In this document: positions 60,340 to 64,000 of the stretch, in pieces
Position numbering within the stretch: the stretch's first letter is position 1
Layout: each line of letters begins with the position of its first letter
Source of the DNA: Rhizobium oryzicola
GTDB taxonomy: Bacteria > Pseudomonadota > Alphaproteobacteria > Rhizobiales > Rhizobiaceae
Reading direction: 5' to 3'
Assembly: GCF_030504645.1 (NCBI RefSeq)
Contig: NZ_JAUKWQ010000008.1
Location: forward strand, 124,001 to 188,000
DNA: 64,000 nt
Made by a program: the position numbers and the translations under genes
Notes under the pieces: generated by a model
Databases searched by the model: none
Seen by the model: only the letters and a program-made list of their open reading frames with translations
What the model was told of the DNA's origin: nothing

Positions 60340-60969
60340 ATGAGCGCGGACACCCTGCTGGTATTATCAGCCTTGGCCTTGCTCGCCTTCCTCCTGCCCT
60401 CGCCTGCCGGACGCATGCTGCTGGATTACGCTCTGTCCTTTGGTCGCGCCCGCGCGGCGGTTCTTTCACTATCCATCGGTTTGGCGTATTCGGTGACCGT
60501 AACCGCCGCCCTTCTGATTTGGCTGGCGATTGGACAAGCGCCTGCGGCGATCATTGCAGTCGCCCGCTGGATGGGCGTCGGCTATCTCGTGCTTTATCTT
60601 CTGTGGTCGCTGCAGCAGCGTGTTTCCTTGCGCATTGCAGACAATGACAACCTGCCCGTGCGCGCGATGAGCCACGCTGCCGTACAACTGCCGCGCCACG
60701 CTTTGCGTTTGAAACTGGTGTTGGCGCTCGTTTCGCTGCTGCTTCAATCGCTCGATTCGACCGTGACTGACATTGCCAGCCTCATCCCTTTGTTAACTGT
60801 TATGGCAGTGAGTGGTTTTGTCGCCCCGCTTATCCAGACGTTGTCCGCCGAGCGGGTCGCACGCCGCATCCGTTTGATTCAGAAGCAAAATCCCACCTGG
60901 CACAAGCCCCGCACACGCTTCATCGCACGTCGCGCTGTCACAGCCGGGTACCGTCAGATTGCGGCATGA
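60340..60969 (+). CDS. LysE-like integral membrane protein, degenerate
   Basis: This 209-residue protein has about five hydrophobic segments (residues 5-20, 40-65, 70-92, 125-145, 150-165) and a basic tail of about 40 residues. PSPAGRMLLDYALSFGRARAAVLSLSIGLAYSVTVTAALL and ARWMGVGYLVLYLLW resemble the first half of LysE/RhtB exporters. The second half is divergent and the RhtB GP(N)-motif is reduced to PSPAG. Export of an amino acid or related compound is only a guess. It follows pfp by 67 bases on the same strand. GGAGGATTTGG lies just upstream of ATG 60340. Confidence 0.7.
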   Translation: MSADTLLVLSALALLAFLLPSPAGRMLLDYALSFGRARAAVLSLSIGLAYSVTVTAALLIWLAIGQAPAAIIAVARWMGVGYLVLYLLWSLQQRVSLRIADNDNLPVRAMSHAAVQLPRHALRLKLVLALVSLLLQSLDSTVTDIASLIPLLTVMAVSGFVAPLIQTLSAERVARRIRLIQKQNPTWHKPRTRFIARRAVTAGYRQIAA

Positions 60970-61071
60970 CGCCCGGCGGTCTTGCCGCAAGCGTTTTCAT
61001 GCGTTAAGGAATCCTTCCGATAGAGGGATGCCGAAGGGCTTGGGGACAAACATCTTCATGAAAGTGACACG

Positions 61072-62241
61072 ATGGCAATAACCCGTATTCTCGGTTGCAA
61101 CGCGGTTGTAGCTGTTGCCATTTGTTCGGCGGTTTCCGGCTGCTCGAGCGTTCAGACGTCATCAAAAGCCGAGGGTCCAAGCGCGAGCGCTAAGACCGAC
61201 GTGGCTTCCACGGACGCGTCCAAGCATACGCAACCAACTCAGGTCGCAACCGCTGCAGCGGGACCCACCATCGAAGCCGCAAATCAGCTTGCAAGCACAC
61301 AGGCTGCCGGCAAGACCGGCCGTATCGTTGCTGGGGCTGGCACGCCGGTTGTCGCCACCGCTCCTGCACAGGTTGGTCCCGTCGCCGTTCCAGCTGGCAT
61401 GACGACCACAGTCGCCGAGAAGGGTGACCGCATTCACGTTGTGGCTCTTCCGACTGGTCGATCCGCTCTGACTGCACAGAATGACGCGGTGATCGCCTCT
61501 CTGGCAGCCAAGCAACAGCAGACACAGCCGCTTGGGCTTGCAAACGCCGCGCAGCCGACGCCCGGTCTGCAGGCAATCAACGTGGCCACCGCCAATCAGG
61601 CGATGTTGAAGCCGACACTTGATGCAGTCGGCGCACCGGCTCCGATCTCCAAGCCGGGGCAGCCGCAGCAGATGATCACGGCAATGCCGCAGATCCAGGC
61701 CTTTCCAGCGGAAGTGACCGCTTCCTATACGGCCATTCCGACACCGCGCCCGAAGACGGCCCAGTCACCAGCGCCAACATCTTCCATGCTAGCCTATGCG
61801 GGAAGCACGCAGCCGGTGACGGCGCTCTCCAACGACTTCTTCCCGCCCGCTCCGGGCGCTCCGATTCCGGAAACGGCGCAGGTCAGCACGCCGGAACTGA
61901 ACAAGCTCATCAAGCGCTATTCAGGCATGTACGGCGTGCCTGAAGCACTGGTACATCGCGTGGTTCACCGCGAGAGCAAGTACAATCCGCGCGCCTATAA
62001 CAAACGCGGCTTCTTCGGTCTGATGCAGATCAAGTATTCCACGGCACGTGCCATGGGTTACCAGGGCACACCGCAGGGTCTTCTCGATCCAGAAACAAAC
62101 CTCAAATACGCCATCAAATACCTGCGTGGCGCCTGGCTTGTTGCGGAGAACGACACCAACAACGCCATTAGCCTGTATGCGCGCGGCTATTATTACGATG
62201 CTAAGCGCAAGGACATGTTGCAGCAGATCAGCGACCACTAA
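61072..62241 (+). CDS. Lipoprotein lytic transglycosylase (SLT domain)
   Basis: This 389-residue protein has a signal peptide with lipobox (VAICSAVSGCSS, Cys near residue 24). A disordered Ala/Pro/Gln/Thr-rich linker of about 240 residues and a C-terminal soluble-lytic-transglycosylase domain of about 115 residues follow. The catalytic Glu301 is in VVHRESKYNPRAYN, followed by GFFGLMQIKYSTARAMGY and NLKYAIKYLRGA. It would cleave the MurNAc-GlcNAc bond, making 1,6-anhydromuropeptides that feed AmpD-type recycling. The start is ATG 61072; no strong ribosome site. The linker length would let it reach across the periplasm from a membrane anchor. Confidence 0.92.
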   Translation: MAITRILGCNAVVAVAICSAVSGCSSVQTSSKAEGPSASAKTDVASTDASKHTQPTQVATAAAGPTIEAANQLASTQAAGKTGRIVAGAGTPVVATAPAQVGPVAVPAGMTTTVAEKGDRIHVVALPTGRSALTAQNDAVIASLAAKQQQTQPLGLANAAQPTPGLQAINVATANQAMLKPTLDAVGAPAPISKPGQPQQMITAMPQIQAFPAEVTASYTAIPTPRPKTAQSPAPTSSMLAYAGSTQPVTALSNDFFPPAPGAPIPETAQVSTPELNKLIKRYSGMYGVPEALVHRVVHRESKYNPRAYNKRGFFGLMQIKYSTARAMGYQGTPQGLLDPETNLKYAIKYLRGAWLVAENDTNNAISLYARGYYYDAKRKDMLQQISDH

Positions 62242-62282
62242 GGCTTCTAGCGCACTGCGATAGGAGATGTAGGCCGCAGATC

Positions 62283-62303
62283 GCTCAACCACTCTGGTTG
62301 AGC
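62283..62303. terminator. Hairpin after the lytic transglycosylase gene
   Basis: A perfect 9-bp inverted repeat GCTCAACCA-CTC-TGGTTGAGC starts 42 bases after the stop of the transglycosylase gene. No T-tract follows directly (TTGGCG), so it is a weak terminator candidate. The 208-base gap between the two convergent genes otherwise shows nothing. Confidence 0.45.
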
Positions 62304-62449
62304 TTGGCGCATTGACACTGGGTAGCCCTTTGCTTTGAAGATCGCCTGGATTTCCCGCGCGTTTCAGGCCGATGGTGTCAACTCATAGCAAAGCGATAAG
62401 CTTGGAAGCGTTACCGCATATTGCGGCACGCTCGAATGATCCTGATACC

Positions 62450-63796
62450 TCAGTACAATTTGGCGATGGCTGCAGCCAGATCGGCTGCCTTGTAGTGGGT
62501 ACGCATCGGCGTGAAGCCCATTCGCACGACCACCAGTTTCTTCGACGGCATCACGAAGACTGTCTGACCGTCATGCCCCTGCAGCACGAATGTGTCTGAG
62601 GGCAGGCGCGTTTTGTCGTCGCTCATCGGCAGCCACGTCTGAAGACGCGTATAGCGCCCCCCCGAGGCAGCGGTCGGCTGCGACATGCTCTCGACGAATC
62701 CTTCAGGCAACAACCGCTCGCCGTTCCACACCCCGCCCTGCGCCAGGAAAAGGCCGAAACGTGCCCAGTCACGTGCCGTCGCATAGAGATAGGAACTACC
62801 GGCAAAGGTCCCTGCTGCATCGACTTCGAATACCGCGCTGCTCATGCCGAGCGGCGCGAACAGACGATCACGCGGGTAACGCCAAGCGGCGTCCCGGCTT
62901 TCCAAACGATCCATCCAGATTTCGGAAAGGATCATGGACGTGCCGGAGGAGTAGCTGAACTTCTGGCCGGGCGCCGCGACCATTTTGCGGCTGGCGGCAA
63001 ACTTCGCCATGTTGCCTTCCAGGAACAGCATGCGCGTCACATCCGTGACGGAACCGTAATTTTCCTGGAACTCAAGCCCGCTTTCCATGCCGAGCAACTG
63101 ACTGAGCTTGATATCGCGCCGCGGGTCGTTCTGCCATTGCGGCATCAACCCCTTGTCATCGAGACGCAGCTTTCCGTCCTTCATCATCATGCCAATGAGG
63201 GCCGCATTGACGGTCTTGGTCATGGACCAGCCTAGCAGCGGTGTCTGGGCCGAATAGCCAGCCCCATAGGTTTCACCCACAATGCGACCGTCGTGAACGA
63301 CGACTACGGCTCGCATCCCGACGCCTGTCAGATTTTTGCGCGCAAGGACCGCAGACACCCCTGCGGTGGGCTCCGCCTTTTCACCCTCTGGCCAGGGGGC
63401 ATCAGCCACAACAGGAGCCGGAACCGGTGCTGGAGCCGAAACGGCAACGATTTCGGCCTTTCGTGGCACGACGGTGCAGCCAAGACCGGGGCGATAGATC
63501 GCGACGCGCGTTGCAACAAGTCCGAGGAAAGACGCCCGCACCGACTGGTGTTCGCGATCAACCTGCACGCCAAGCAGATGCAGCACACGATTTCCCTGGG
63601 GAAGAATGTCCTCGCTCAGGACGTTATCGGCATCGCGTCCGGCAATGAAAACGTTGGAGCAAACAATCTTAGCGGCGTAGGCGCTACCCATCCGGAGCAA
63701 AGCATTGGGTGCGGCATAAACCCAGATAAGACCACCCATGACCAGCAAGAGGAGAACCAGAAGTATGAGCTTCAGGAAGCGGGACGCAAAGCGCAT
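62450..63796 (-). CDS. Serine hydrolase of the beta-lactamase / NylB family
   Basis: This 448-residue protein has an N-terminal membrane anchor (residues about 8-28, LKLILLVLLLLVMGGLIWVY), a Pro/Ala-rich linker (about 115-145) and a class C beta-lactamase-fold domain. Nucleophile Ser191 and Lys194 form SxxK in LGWSMTKT, and Tyr282 lies in FSYSSGTSM. Members include D-aminopeptidases, esterases and 6-aminohexanoate-dimer hydrolase; this one most resembles the latter. A periplasmic role on wall peptides is possible but not shown. It converges on the lytic transglycosylase gene. Confidence 0.88.
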   Translation of the reverse strand: MRFASRFLKLILLVLLLLVMGGLIWVYAAPNALLRMGSAYAAKIVCSNVFIAGRDADNVLSEDILPQGNRVLHLLGVQVDREHQSVRASFLGLVATRVAIYRPGLGCTVVPRKAEIVAVSAPAPVPAPVVADAPWPEGEKAEPTAGVSAVLARKNLTGVGMRAVVVVHDGRIVGETYGAGYSAQTPLLGWSMTKTVNAALIGMMMKDGKLRLDDKGLMPQWQNDPRRDIKLSQLLGMESGLEFQENYGSVTDVTRMLFLEGNMAKFAASRKMVAAPGQKFSYSSGTSMILSEIWMDRLESRDAAWRYPRDRLFAPLGMSSAVFEVDAAGTFAGSSYLYATARDWARFGLFLAQGGVWNGERLLPEGFVESMSQPTAASGGRYTRLQTWLPMSDDKTRLPSDTFVLQGHDGQTVFVMPSKKLVVVRMGFTPMRTHYKAADLAAAIAKLY

Positions 63797-63840
63797 CTGT
63801 TCTCTCCAATTCGGATCACTCTTGCGGGCTGCACTCTTGC

Positions 63841-63852
63841 ACAGATATCTGT
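63841..63852. other. Short palindrome in upstream region of the serine hydrolase gene
   Basis: ACAGATATCTGT is a perfect 12-base palindrome 45 bases upstream of the hydrolase start. It may be an operator. The 204 bases 63797-64000 hold no gene that I can support. Confidence 0.3.
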
Positions 63853-64000
63853 CAGTTTGAGCATAACCCCATCATTCGAAACAATTTGTCTATCGCGCCA
63901 AGACATACGGCGCTTAGGCTGCCAGGACGCTGAACGGCATTCGCCTATTTTGAATTCCAAACGACCGCCAGCGTTCCCATTCCCCATATCGCGTCATCGC

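Overview
The window is a GC-rich alphaproteobacterial chromosome segment, most probably from Rhizobiaceae (Rhizobium/Agrobacterium-like). The reasons are the protein flavour of FtsZ, FtsA, LpxC and the Mur ligases, the class A alpha-type RNase P RNA next to mraZ, the lpxC-bamD-recN-ligA neighbourhood, a PPi-type phosphofructokinase, and an intergenic palindrome of the kind scattered through Rhizobiaceae genomes. It reads as core chromosome: I see no IS element, prophage, integrase, CRISPR array or tRNA. The family assignments are recognised from memory of motifs and not from a search.

Left part (1-25.3 kb): an AsmA-family envelope protein cut by the window edge, an FAD-linked (D-lactate/glycolate type) oxidase, a ParDE-type toxin-antitoxin pair, a two-gene RND efflux system, a UvrD-like helicase overlapping an M20 amidohydrolase, a DUF2778 L,D-transpeptidase-like protein, a YeeE/YedE (TsuA-like) sulfur transporter, nicotinamidase PncA, the AzlCD branched-chain amino acid exporter, and a minus-strand run of sco1, prmA and aminopeptidase P. 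A chemoreceptor with its own CheW and a CreA-family protein follow. Between 25.6 and 33.6 kb come a GNAT acetyltransferase, an intergenic repeat, ligA, a BTLCP cysteine proteinase, a small secreted unknown, recN, bamD and lpxC.

Centre (33.8-55.2 kb): the dcw (division and cell wall) cluster, entirely on the minus strand and read from mraZ at the right: mraZ-rsmH-ftsL-ftsI-murE-murF-mraY-murD-ftsW-murG-murC-murB, then an interruption of about 3.2 kb holding a plus-strand MHS/MFS transporter and a small secreted protein, then ddl-ftsQ-ftsA-ftsZ. Many genes overlap by 1-4 bases, which points to translational coupling. Upstream of mraZ lie four TGGG boxes at exact 10-bp spacing over a sigma70-like promoter, the expected MraZ autoregulatory operator. 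Intrinsic terminators follow lpxC, ftsZ, the MFS gene, cheW and rnpB.

Right part (55.4-64 kb): rnpB, a DAO-family FAD oxidoreductase, an AmpD-like amidase overlapping a TerB-DnaJ protein, then divergently pfp, a LysE-like membrane protein and a lipoprotein lytic transglycosylase, and finally a serine beta-lactamase-like hydrolase. The shared theme is the peptidoglycan life cycle: precursor synthesis (Mur, MraY, Ddl), polymerisation at the septum (FtsW, FtsI, FtsQ, FtsL, FtsA, FtsZ), remodelling (lytic transglycosylase, DUF2778 protein) and recycling (AmpD), with outer-membrane assembly (BamD, LpxC, AsmA) alongside. I did not find a convincing new multi-gene system. The features most worth following up are the MraZ operator, the insertion that splits the dcw cluster, and three unrecognised or degenerate small genes.
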